A stretch of 64,000 nt of DNA, taken from assembly GCA_032622095.1 (NCBI GenBank), contig CP136064.1:5571512-5635511 (forward strand). Direction: 5' to 3'. The translations under genes were made by a program, and so were the position numbers. Position 1 is the stretch's first letter. Each line of letters starts with the position of its first letter. Source of the DNA: Siphonodentalium dalli (lineage: Eukaryota; Mollusca; Scaphopoda; Gadilida; Siphonodentaliidae). Of this stretch, positions 1 through 23,912 are shown one piece after another. The notes under the pieces were generated by a model. That model was given only the letters and a program-made list of their open reading frames with translations. It did no database searches and had not been told where the DNA came from.

Positions 1-705
1 TCTCCCATCTGGAGGCGATCCTAAACATGCCTATAAATTTTCAAGACAAATATTCCAATAAATGAAGGCTGCAGAGCATGTCGATGGGATTCAAATTTTA
101 AATCCAAGACTGCTGCTAGCAGCCATGTTTTTTTTTTATGAATTTTGGTCAAAATAGGAGGCTCCCCATCTAGCATTCACCCCGAAGATCCATATGAAGC
201 TTGGTGTCGATCGGATGCGAGCTGCAGGGTGTGCCCATTGATTAAAATTTGAAATCCAAGATCGCTGTGCTTGTGGCCATGTTTTTTTTTTTTTTTTTTA
301 TGAATTTTGGTCAAAATAGGAGGCTCCCATCTAGAGGTCACCCTGAAGATCCATTTGAAGTTTTGTGATGATCGGATGAGGGATGTGGTCTGTAGGGTGT
401 GCCAAAGGATTGTCATGCAAAAAGTAAAATCCAAGATGACTGCCGGCAGCAATGTTTTTTTAAACGAATTTTGGTCAAAATAGGAGGCTCCCATCTAGAG
501 GTCACCAGAAACATCCATGAAGTTTGGCGATGATCGGATGAGATGCGACATGCAGGGTGTGACAAAGGATATACTGCCAGCGGCCACGTTTTTTAACAAA
601 TTTCGGTCATCATAGGAGGCTCCCATCTAGCAGTCACCGCGAAGATCCATATGAAGTTTGGAGACGATCGGATGAGAGATGTGACCTGCAGGGTGTGCTA
701 ACTGA
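1..705. repeat. Degenerate tandem repeat, unit about 130-165 bp
   Basis: The phrase AGGAGGCTCCCATCTAG recurs near 157, 317, 482 and 615, each time followed by a CACC-GAAGATCCAT-GAAGTTTGG-GATCGGATGAG pattern and a T-rich run. At least four diverged copies; the array continues off the left edge. Confidence 0.8.
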
Positions 706-1311
706 AATGGTTGACTGAAGTTCATAAAGCATGGGTGTATTGTTTTCACGGATCCATGGCTCATTTCATTCACTCAAAAGGAGATGGTTGCATAAATGGG
801 TTGGATTTAGTGTACTGTACCCCTTTAAAGACCAAAGTGAAGAACAGCTTAGTACTGCATGCAACATTACAATACTTGGAGGCACAACATACCCTCATTG
901 CCGCAAGTAGAAACTTAATTGCCCTAATTGCAAGGAGTACACACTGCATTCAGTACTGCCTTATGGAATATGGATGCCAATTTCCCTCTTATCCAGATGA
1001 GGAATGTCATATTTGTTTGTCGCATTATCCACTCTTTTGTAGAAGCTTGCTTCCTTTGTTGTAAAGTCACCAAGGAGAGGTCCACATGTCGTTAACATAT
1101 AACCAAATGTCCAGAATACTTCAACATGTTCTCTTAATGAACCCAGTGATTTTATATTTGGAAAGTAGAGTCTTCCCATTCTTCACCATATCGTTTAATA
1201 GTAATAAAATACTAGCTGATGTACCAGACTTTGTCTGGGCTATTTAGGGATTTCTTTGTGATCGCCTCCATCTGGACAGAATATACAGCGTCTGGACAAA
1301 CTTGTTTGATC

Positions 1312-1590
1312 TGTACAGAAACATGCCTATGAGAGGTCAAGAAAAAGGTCGCATGTGAAATTGGACCTGCCCATATTGTTTGCGGGGTCAAATTAGGCCT
1401 ACATACCAAATTTGAGTGGATCAGTCGAGGTCCAGAAACATGCCTATGAGCGTATATGAATTATGTCAAGGACATGGTCGCATGTGGATCCACCCATATT
1501 GTTCCCGAATCAAAGTAGTCCTACATAACAAATTTTAGTTGGATTGGTCAAGCAGTTTTCGAGTCTATTAACACACACATACAGAAGTTC
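1312..1590. repeat. Duplicated dispersed-repeat tail
   Basis: Two copies about 115 bp apart of AGAAACATGCCTATGAG, then GTCGCATGTG, then CCCATATTGTT, then an 'ACATA-CAAATTT' phrase, ending GGTCAAGCAGTTTTCGAG and an ACACAC tract. This resembles non-LTR 3' tails seen in many invertebrates; the family is not identified. Confidence 0.5.
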
Positions 1591-3150
1591 CAAAATATAT
1601 AATAGATGTTGTAACATATCAGATTATCTTCCCAAATTTTCATTGCATTCTGATTAGGCCAAAACAAAAACATTTCTGATTCCGATAACATTGGGAAATT
1701 TTTCCAGATAGGCAGGCAGGGATTTTTTTTTTTTTAAACCTATCAGCCGCAAGCAATATAATAGTAGTCACGGCCCCATGAAATATGGTAGATCCTTGTG
1801 TATTGAAAATGAGCCAAGCATTGGATAAAATCATATTGTCCCTTGAATTAATTCACTCTGGGGTAAGATCTCTACAAAGGTTATTTTTGCTTTTGGGAAA
1901 AACGATAAATATTCACATTGATACTTGAACAGGTAATTATAGATTACCTCAAAATACCAAGTGTGGGGGGGGGGGGGGGGCTAACTTTTTCTTAGATGCT
2001 CAGAAACTAATTGAAATGACATCACTTTTCACTCTTATTTATTTCATATAAATACACGTGTCAACATTGAACAGAATGGTACATTGACATTCTGAAGAAA
2101 ATATCAACAAAGATGCCTGCAAACTATAATGGAAAACCCCTATCGGAGGTAGCGAATACATGTAATCAGCAATCAGAACAAACCTACAATGTGTGCACAA
2201 CAGGCAAGAATCCAAATGTTTCGGGCACTCCTGTTCTTCCACTCAAGAGATTCACGGGGTAGGAACTGCTCCGCGAGGCTGATACCTCTTCCAATCTTCG
2301 GTCCAGTTCTTATCCGATTTGGTCAAGGTCACTGGGGATTTTCCCATGGTAAATAACACAAGTTTTATGCAACAGAGATATATATACAGTTCATTTGTTG
2401 TATATACCTTGCCAGCTACCTCAACTATCAAGACATACTAGTTGGAAATTGTTAAGTAAATGTGGAATAGTATAATTTATCCATTTTAAGAAATGTTCCA
2501 GTTCACTAGTGATGGGTCCCAGTTCACAATTGATAAGATCCGTTCACTACCCGAACATCTATGCAACCGATTTTTGGCAAAATAAGTGTGCACATTGTTT
2601 GAACTAAAACTTCACACTAGACTCACTTTTGATTGAATTTAATCACTAATGGTTATTGCGATATGGTAGTTTGGTACACGGTGTAAAGCACGTCTGTTTT
2701 GTACAAACTACAAATAACTCGCAAGTGAACTGGACACGTATCGATGGTGAACAGGACCGAAAATCACAAGAGGATCTTTTCTCATGGAGCAGTTCCTACC
2801 CAGTGAGATTGACATATAAATTGAGATGGCACTTTATTTCACAATGGACACTTGAACATACAACAGCATCTGCCAACAGGACTTGATATTGACATTATTC
2901 TACGACATTTCTTTAGAATTGTATGAAATTCTATATCATCTTTTATTACACACCTATGCGCGATATCCATTGAAAAAGCGTTTAATTAAAAATGGTAATG
3001 TCACTAATGAATTATTTCATTTCCCATGACGTTACGTCACCTACTGATCTAGACTTAATTTTCGATGGTTGATCTTTCTCCAAATTGGGACTTTCGTGCA
3101 TTAATTCTGTGTTTTAATCAATTTAACCAAATTGTTGCAGAAGTGTAATA

Positions 3151-3318
3151 AATAGAGTAATCAATTAGTTCCGATAATTACGTTCAATAACTCACACGAG
3201 GCGAGAGACGTTTCGTTAAGAAACTTGTGCGTTAACGCGCACTTGTTTCTTACCTACGTCCCTTGCCTCTCGTGAATTATTCAACGTAATTCTCTGAACC
3301 AATTGATTACTCTCTATA
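3151..3318. mobile_element. Palindromic MITE, about 168 bp
   Basis: Arms starting ATAGAGTAATCAATT pair with AATTGATTACTCTCTAT at the far end, and inner parts (CACGAGGCGAGAGACG with CGTCCCTTGCCTCTCGTG) also pair. The centre is GTGCGTTAACGCGCAC. The whole sequence can fold as one imperfect hairpin. Superfamily not assigned. Confidence 0.7.
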
Positions 3319-3410
3319 TATTGCATTTTTCTACAGCATTGCCTTTTGCCGTGGCTGATTTCGAGGGTTGCTGCAGATTGATGTTTCACAATGTACATTC
3401 TTGAACTGGG

Positions 3411-3522
3411 CAGTCCTCAAAATTGGCCAAGGCAATAAGCAATGGCTTGGAAAATGCTGTGGTAACATTTGGAATCCAACATGACAAAGCAATATATTTG
3501 CCCTGGGACATTTTGAGGGCTG
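3411..3522. mobile_element. Small MITE, ends CAGTCCTCAAAAT / ATTTTGAGGGCTG
   Basis: Inverted ends CAGTCCTCAAAATTGGCC and CATTTTGAGGGCTG enclose about 112 bp. A related copy is at 5757-5879. Target duplication not clear. Confidence 0.6.
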
Positions 3523-3925
3523 ATCTTGGGTAAAATGTTAGAAAACAGGTAAATAAATTCGCTTCACCATGAATTTGAGGACATTTGGGCTTTGATAATT
3601 TGTGCACTCAAACCTAATCAACCTAGACTTCTCTCAATCTGAAGCCTCTAGGATGGTCTCTGTCTGAACTAACAGGTATCAAAACATCTCTGGATTCTTC
3701 CCCCGATGCATAAGTCAGTGGACATTCTATTTTTTCGCAAACTTATTCTGGATATATCTTTCAAGCAGATGATTATTCATAAACCAAATAATACGAGCAT
3801 ATGATCTTAAGCAATAAACCTGAGGAATGGCACAAACCAAAAAGGGATGACACAGCAAAAATGAAATTATTGACAGTATGACTTCAAATCATCACTCACA
3901 CAGGCTTGTCCAAATGTTCATCTAC

Positions 3926-4367
3926 TAAACCCTTTACCCAACAAAACGCCCAAATAAAGCTTCAACAGCCTAAAATATCTTCGGTCTGTCTCAATAACAC
4001 CATACAAATATGGATATCATTGGAACCGGTTCATTGACCACATTGTGATGGTTACAGTTATGCCCTGTGCCAATGCATTCTCTTATATATGCGAGTCGAC
4101 CATAGGTCACCTCGCATATATAAGAGAATGCATTGGCCTAAAAAAACACTATTAACACTTTTTACCATTTTTTCTTACATTCTTTAACAATTTTATAATT
4201 TTTTCTTACATTTTTTATAATATTTTTCTACATTCTTTGACAATTTTATCATTTTTAATATGTGTTAAGCCAATGCATTCTCTTATATATGCGAGGCGAC
4301 CTATGGTCGACTCGCATATATAAGAGAATTCATTGGCACAGGTCCGTTCTGTTGGGTAAAGGGTTAA
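3926..4367. mobile_element. TTAA-A MITE copy 1 (two P1 hairpins)
   Basis: Ends CCCTTTACCCAACAAAACG and TCTGTTGGGTAAAGGG, with TTAA on the right and a decayed TAAA on the left. Inside each end is palindrome P1 (arm GCATTCTCTTATATATGCG, loop around CCATAGG). An AT-rich spacer of about 125 bp separates the two. TTAA duplication and CCCTTT ends point to a piggyBac-like family. Confidence 0.8.
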
Positions 4368-4666
4368 AGAGCAATAAAGAGGCCCTAAATGCTTGAAATT
4401 ATATCAAAAGTGACAAGTGCACAATGTTTCTAACCATTTCGTACACCAAGTTTTTCTTCATCTTGACCATCCAATGACATCATTCAAGATGATAGTTCCA
4501 TCACAATTCTCTACAGTCTACAATGCTATGATAAACCACCATCCCTAATAAGAAACTTCAATTGCCCAGATATACAAATCTTCTACCGATGCCAGCTGGG
4601 TCAAGACGAAAAAAAACATGGTCGACAAACTAAAAATACAGAAAAATAAGTGTGATTGGAGCATCT

Positions 4667-4909
4667 TTAACCCTTTACCCAACAAAACTGGCCAAATAAA
4701 GCTTCAACAGCCTAAAATATCTTGGGTCTGTCTCAATAGAACCATACAAATATGGATATCATTGGAACCGGCTCCTTGACCACATTGTGATGGTTACAGT
4801 TATGCCCTGTGCCAATGCATTCTCTTATATATGCGAGTCGACCATAGGTCGCCTCGCATATATAAGAGAATGCATTGGCACAGGGCCCTTCTGTTGGGTA
4901 AAGGGTTAA
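4667..4909. mobile_element. TTAA-A MITE copy 2 (one P1 hairpin)
   Basis: Flanked by TTAA on both sides. Same ends as copy 1, but only a single P1 palindrome, as if the spacer and one hairpin had been lost by recombination between the two. Confidence 0.85.
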
Positions 4910-5127
4910 ACGAAGTAGCGGCTATATGAACAATCAAAGTTCCGAAGATAAAAATGACATTACATCGGCAGTTTAAAATTGTAAGAAGACTAATGGGTTA
5001 TCAACATTCATACAAGTATACAGAGCAGTCAAATTTCCATTATGCCTGGAAAGCATCGGAGGGCAAACTATAAATTTCTTAATTTCATATGGTGCCTCCC
5101 TCCATAAGAACAATTATAACCAACAAT

Positions 5128-5390
5128 TTAACCCTTTCATGATGGGAGCTGCGTTGGTGCAACATTAAAGATCCTGTGCCATGCATTCTCTTATATATGC
5201 GAGTCTCACATAGGGAGCCTCGCATATATAAAGAGAATGCACTGGCTTACAAGGTAAAGTTAATAATTTTAGGCTAATGCATTTTCTTATTTATGTGAGG
5301 CTCCCTATGGGAGACTCGCATATATAAGAGAATGCATTAGCACAGGGTTTTTCGCAAAATTTCAGGAAGCTCCAGTCATGGAAGGGTCAA
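5128..5390. mobile_element. TTAA-C MITE copy 1 (two P1-type hairpins)
   Basis: Left TTAA then CCCTTTCATGATGGGAGCT; right end CTCCAGTCATGGAAGGG then TCAA (decayed). The arms of the two palindromes match P1, but the loop reads around CATAGGGAGCC instead of CCATAGGTCGCC. Confidence 0.75.
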
Positions 5391-5668
5391 CAGGCCTCAG
5401 AACACTTGTCATGATTTCACACATCTTTCATCCTAACCGAATCTGTAGACACCTAAAACTCTGCAACTGAACAGTGATGGTCCAAAAAGTCAGTGAGTTA
5501 GTATCTTATTATCACAATCTTCACCAGCTAAACCAGTAAGCCAGTGCAGAACGGCCAGAGTTGGTAAACTTGCTTCTGAGTCTGGGACTAGTAGAAGAAG
5601 CTGACGCCTAGTAGAATGATGTTTTGTGTTGTGCTTGGCGTGATGACCATAGTGGGGTGAGAAACAGC

Positions 5669-18498
<12,830 letters not shown>

Positions 18499-19325
18499 TG
18501 TTCTGTTTTAAATTATGTCACCTTAAAGTAAAGAAGTGGGTATTTCGATATAAAACTTACATTTGGAAGTTTCAAGTATTCATGGCATAAATTCTGTGCA
18601 AAAAGAGTTTACTTTTATACAAAGCCAGTACTAGGAGGTCCCGTTACATACTTTCCCCACAGCAAAGCTACAACAGTGGATGACAACAAGTGAACCATTG
18701 TACTCAAATGCGCTATAAAAACAAAATTAGTGCTGGGCAAGTTTTGAAATTTTTACACCAACGGTTTCGGTACTGCACCTCATCACCAACGCGATATAAT
18801 TTTGGTACCATGTGTTGCTTTCTAAAAGTAGGTCGCTTACAAGGGATGTGTGGAGAGGACGAAATTTGAGTGTGACAGAGAAGATAGTTTGATCGAAAGC
18901 ATTTAAATTACGTCACAAGAATGGCCTTGATGCTGGCTACAGCTAATAAATATTTATCACCGACTGTTAGGTCGCCTTTAGTCAAAGCGCGTAAAATAGC
19001 ACCTAACAGCACTGCAAACAGGGCCTCATTATAAACACACTTCAGGTTAATATATTTTAGCAACAATATAACATTCTGATTATTGCAACTCACTTTTGAA
19101 ACTTGAATCGCAACACAGCATTTTTTTCTCAAATTGAGATGCGAAACTGGACAAATCGTGCCCTGATCTGAAATTTGCGTTTTCCTTATGTTTTAGCTAA
19201 TGTCGAGGGCTGGACTAAATTTGTCAAGAGGGGGGTAAAGTGATATCATTTGAATGGAGAATTCAGTGTTAAATTTCGGCAAAATGCACAGAAGATCGCA
19301 TCGTGTCTTGTTGGAAGGTGTGAAC

Positions 19326-20911
19326 TAGTGTTGAAAGGACTAGGTAGTAGTCGACTAGTCGTCGGTCCTTAGTTGAGCATTGCAGTAATTTTTGCGAGTG
19401 ATCCGACAAAGTGATGGTCATAAAATACAGTACTATAGAGTAGTGTTCAAACGATTAGTCGACAAATAATCGTCGACGCTGGTTTTTCGGGTAATCGACT
19501 CTAACTTCCACAGTCGACTAGTCGAAATACAGTATCTAATCTCATCAGCTGGCCTTGACAATGCATGGTTTCACTAAATGTGGGTCAGAAAAGCAGCAAA
19601 GATAGCTAGTCTATGTTCAAGAAGCTTTCCAAAGTCCAAACATATGTCCTAATGTCGAGCTTGACATGGAACTACGCCGAAATTCGCCAATGCGATAATT
19701 CAAGTTAACCATTATCATTACAAGAGCAGTAACTCTATATTTGACTTCTAAAAAGTATGTGGTCCATAAACAGTAAATATTAGGTCGCGGCGTACTTGAC
19801 CGACGTCTCACGCATGTTCCAGGTTAATGCCACGTGGTCTTTGCATTGCGTCATTTAGTTTCTACGCTCGCGCACATTTCATACTCCCTATACCGCGGAC
19901 GCAAAAATTCGTAGTGCGCATTTCTAACCAACACAGGTAAAGAGGGAGGGGCTTCCACAAAAGTGTTCGTCGACACTAACTGAGTCTAACTCTCTGCTTG
20001 CTACGTACGCCTTACGGAAGTTATGGCAACTTACAAAGTAGGCCTATGTACACATCGTATATATAATCATTAATAATTATAATATGTGTCACACAGTATG
20101 TGTGCCACACAGTGTGTGTGCACGTTTTCTTTTGTTTTGTTTTTTATTTTGAGCTGACTCTGAGACTGAGTATCGTTTATTTTCTATACACTGGCAGGGA
20201 AGTATTTATTTGATTTCATGATTAACAGAAAATCCCTCAATTATTTATTCTCATTATCATCGTAGATTCGTAGGGAACTTATTTGCGATCGGTGGGTTTC
20301 TAGAGCACCGGTTCATTTGCAACAAAACCACGTGACGTGTCACGTGATTCAATTCTCCGATCACAGTAGAGTGTAAATAGTGTGATGATGGCACGGAATT
20401 TGTAATTTTCTTTCACATGTGCTTCATTAGTATAAGGTTGGTGATGTATTTGGCCGACTAGTCGACGTCGACTCGACTTTTGATGTTCGACTAGTCGACT
20501 CCAGAATCCCAGAGTCGTTTGAACACTACTATAGAGAGAATTCAAAATGGCTGGATGCCACAAACTTCCTAACTTCCGGCGCATGTGCAGTCAATAGCTT
20601 AGATCAAAGGTGCCGCATTTTGAACATGGGAACGTGTACAGCAAATCTGCTGTTGCGACTTAGCTGAACAATGATTGTTCCAATCGATGAAACATCAAAA
20701 GGGTGCCTTTTGTCGTATTTTGGGTTCCATCATAATCGTTTGTACTTTATACACGGCGACGATAAATATGGAAGTATACTACATGCATCAATGATTGCTA
20801 CCAATGAAACGTTTATACCTTTCTGGAAAATATGGCGCTTAGTCGACTAGGAGATTGCTAATCGATTGTCAACGAAATTCTAGTCGACATTGACTAATCG
20901 TTTCAACACTA
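19326..20911. mobile_element. Outer hAT element, TAGTGTTGAAA ends
   Basis: Ends TAGTGTTGAAAGGACTAG and GACTAATCGTTTCAACACTA, with perfect 8-bp duplications GTGTGAAC (19318-19325 and 20912-20919). Interrupted by a related element at 19441-20528; without it, about 490 bp. Confidence 0.9.
19441..20528. mobile_element. Inner hAT element nested in 19326-20911
   Basis: Ends TAGTGTTCAAACGATTAGTC and GTCGTTTGAACACTA, flanked by perfect 8-bp duplications CTATAGAG (19433-19440 and 20529-20536). 1088 bp. Compared with 17412-18204 it has about 300 extra internal bases around 19.68-20.0 kb. No transposase. Confidence 0.92.
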
Positions 20912-21413
20912 GTGTGAACATGAGGGCTGTTGCATTTTAAAGTTCACAATGCATCTATTGCATTGTATTGTCACTATTGGGATGGTGCGATGCCAAAACA
21001 ATTCATGTATGCAGTTATCAAGAAATAGTCGAGATAAATCTTTTCCACTGACTGACTGAGACTCCCCAATCTGGGCAGATCTGGGGACTATTGATAGTCC
21101 AAATAAATATGATCACAAAAGTGAATTATTATAGTGTGATTACCATTCACCGAAATAAAACACGTTATAAAAGGCGATGAGTGAATGAATCATCAATTCA
21201 ATACATTGTCAATCTACGTAGCCTAATTTCGACGAACCCAATTGTGATAAACTTTTAGTCGATCAGACACATATAACATGTGAAAATTTCGTTTCATTAG
21301 TAAGTCAAACACATTATGTTAATGGTTTGTCGTCTTATTTAATGATTTATCAGTGTGATTACACAGATTTCAGAGAGATTGTCAATAAACCTACCACACA
21401 CAGATGGAGTAAG

Positions 21414-21539
21414 ATGGCGCAACAGGAAAAGAACTCGAAGCAGTTTGAACCGGTTTTGGCGGGTAATGTCAACACAAAGAAAATCGAACACACTATACAA
21501 ATGCCTCAGAGAATAAATCGGTATTCCGGCATCGACTAA
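21414..21539 (+). other. Short ORF with ATGGCG start, function unknown
   Basis: AAGATGGCG starts a 41-codon frame (MAQQEKNSK, ends NRYSGID) just downstream of the Ran start side. The ATG context is good, and it is divergent from the possible Ran promoter. I recognise no family, and it may be chance. Confidence 0.15.
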
Positions 21540-21576
21540 TTAGTTGATAATTAGCACTTTCTGAAAAATGCTTGTT

Positions 21577-21690
21577 CTTACCTAACTTGATATTTTACCG
21601 ACAATTTAAAGATTCTTCCAATTCTGAAATTATTACGCAGCGCACTCAATGACGTCAGAGGGATTTCCCCACGTGACGCAATGTGATATT
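21577..21690 (-). promoter_or_regulatory. Possible Ran promoter and non-coding first exon
   Basis: On the minus strand a consensus donor (AAGTTAG then GTAAGA, junction at 21582/21581) ends a stretch with no long ORF. Upstream of it are a palindromic CRE, TGACGTCA (21650-21657), and an E-box, CACGTG (21670-21675), 13 bases apart. Together they fit a TATA-less promoter and a 5' UTR exon spliced to the acceptor 4 bases before the Ran ATG. Transcript evidence is lacking; this is inference. Confidence 0.35.
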
Positions 21691-22106
21691 TTTACCAAAA
21701 GGTGCGACAACAGGGACGCAACAGTACTCCGCTATGGGTGGGGGTGTAAAAGATATTATGTGTTATATCAATCAAGCAGTTATCCAAGCATGTCTCCGAC
21801 AAGAGTTCATTGAAATGTTCGTTGTTCTTGATGGATCTGTTTTCATGAAGAGATATAATAGATAGAGCATTTTAAAATCATAAAAAAAAAATTGTATTAG
21901 GCCCTACGTATAGGCCTATGTAGCCTATACACAATACAAATTATGGTCTAATGTAAGATTCTTGAATATATAGAATACTTCAGATGAAGGTTCAGCAGTG
22001 GTGACAGCTTCAAAGGGAAAGGGGCATCGAATCCCACAGAGAGGGCATTAATTTCCCCCAATATATATAAAGCCATATGTATATTATGTATAACATGAAT
22101 TCCAGC

Positions 22107-22512
22107 GTGACGGAATCACCAAATTTTACGGAATTTCACTTTTCTGTGGCCTATAAAATCTAAAATTATGATCAGTAGGGTACCGCTTAAAATAAAAAAA
22201 CATTGTACATACTATACAAAGTTGTTTGATTGTATACAACTATATGTGTATTTAAGTATCATCTCACTCTGGGTCATATTGTGTCCGTGACGGAATCACC
22301 AAAAAAGTGCCATCAATATGAGGGTAGGTCCGTACTATTGAAGAACCCTGCTCATTCAGCCAAGCTGACCTGGAAAAAGTTCCCAATTAGTAAAGTAGAT
22401 ACATTATGCTTGCAGAAAAAAGCCGCATTGTCACACACTTATGTGTATATTACTAGTTAACTCGGTTTGTTCGCCGTGACGGAATCACACAACGGGCGTG
22501 ACGGAATCACCG
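22107..22512. repeat. Cluster of four GTGACGGAATCAC motifs
   Basis: CGTGACGGAATCAC occurs near 22109, 22287, 22473 and 22498, three times followed by CA or CC. GTGA and TCAC at the ends form a short dyad. Surrounding sequence between copies is not repeated. Confidence 0.7.
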
Positions 22513-23189
22513 TGCGATTTTTTTTAGGTATAGTTTTTTGTGTAACAAATGCGGACATTGTCATAAAAGCATAAAACTTGGCACATTTGTATATTAGGTC
22601 CCACGTATTATTTTCAGATATGGGGGCAATCACGAAAATACTTTCCATGGCAACGGTTGCTATGCGACTGTTTTTACCTTAGAAACGGGTTGTTGGTAGG
22701 GGTTAAACCGTCATTTTACTAAAATATATGTGCAAAAAGGGGGTACTATGGTAATTGAGGCAGATTGTGATATGGGAAATATGACAAAAATAACATTTCC
22801 ACATATGCCCACTATTAACCTAGAATGACCATTGAGCTGCTTGAAAATGATATTTTGGTTCATTTGACCTTATTTGGCAAAACATGAAATTATGCGTTGA
22901 CTGCGCATGCGCGCATCATTGATCCCCAGTCACACAATATCTGGTGTTTAAGAGATTGTATAGTGAAGGCAATGACCATTCCAAAATATATTCATTGGAT
23001 AGTAATAATGAAATACAGAAGAAGCAACAACATTCCCCGATGACATGACAATGCTGCAAATACCCATTATCGGTATCCATGGCCGCCTTTTCGTGGAATT
23101 CATGATAAGCGGAATGGAGATTTTTCATGCACCCTGCTCCACCGCCCCCCACTTTTAACAAAGTCCACATATTACCATTAATTAATTGC

Positions 23190-23373
23190 CACAATAAGCG
23201 CGATAACTGATTCGCTACCATATTGGATCCATCAAGTCCCGTTCCGCGCATTCAGTGCTACAGGTCACATTTCTGGAATAGCATTCCATACAATGTATAT
23301 GGAGCTTTTGAATATTCACGAATTCCATATATGAATCCAATATGGTAGCGACTCAATGATCTCGCTTATATAT
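23190..23373. repeat. Inverted repeat with about 38-bp arms
   Basis: AATAAGCGCGAT and CGCTACCATATTGGAT (left) pair with ATCCAATATGGTAGCG and ATCTCGCTTAT (right), separated by about 105 bp that includes several TGGAAT/ATTCCA words. Confidence 0.7.
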
Positions 23374-23692
23374 TGGAATAAGCTCCGGTTACCCTCATTT
23401 TATGGTATTCAGCCGAATGCGGTCGTGTTGGTTCATATAAATGCTATTAAATCACGTTTAATATAATATCGTTCAAGTGATGAAACTCAAAGTATAGATT
23501 TGTCGCATTATAATTATGTCTGCATGGCTCCGAAGTTTAGGTTACACAGTATCTAAAAAAACGAAAATATAGGATGAACGGGCGGGATCTCTAAGACAGT
23601 TTACTCAAAATTTCATGTAGAACTGGAGTTTACATTAAATGTCGACATTTTTATTAGTTATAGTTTCGTCAATTACAGGCAAGGTGTTATTG

Positions 23693-23912
23693 AATTTAGT
23701 TAAAGATACGGGCGGTCTTGGCCGTGGTATTAAAATAGTCACACCCGAGTCAGCTAAAACAGCCATAAACAGAAAGAATATTATATAATAGACAGACATT
23801 GATTTTATACCAATCACAAATATCGCGTACAGTGCATGTTATTGTCAAGTTTGTACGCTTTGTTATGTAAACAAACACCAAAAAACGTTACAGAACCGTT
23901 TGTTTATAGACA
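23693..23912 (+). repeat. Dispersed repeat, partner of 8.3-8.5 kb copy
   Basis: Collinear with the reverse complement of 8290-8515 across several conserved blocks (see that entry). No terminal structure is visible. Confidence 0.7.

Noticed and set aside
2490-2530. hAT end TAGTGATGGGTC
   Set aside because: Looks like a hAT terminus, but no inverted partner or target duplication was found downstream.
18728-18800. hAT-like end TAGTGCTGGGCAAG
   Set aside because: Single end only, no partner or duplication.
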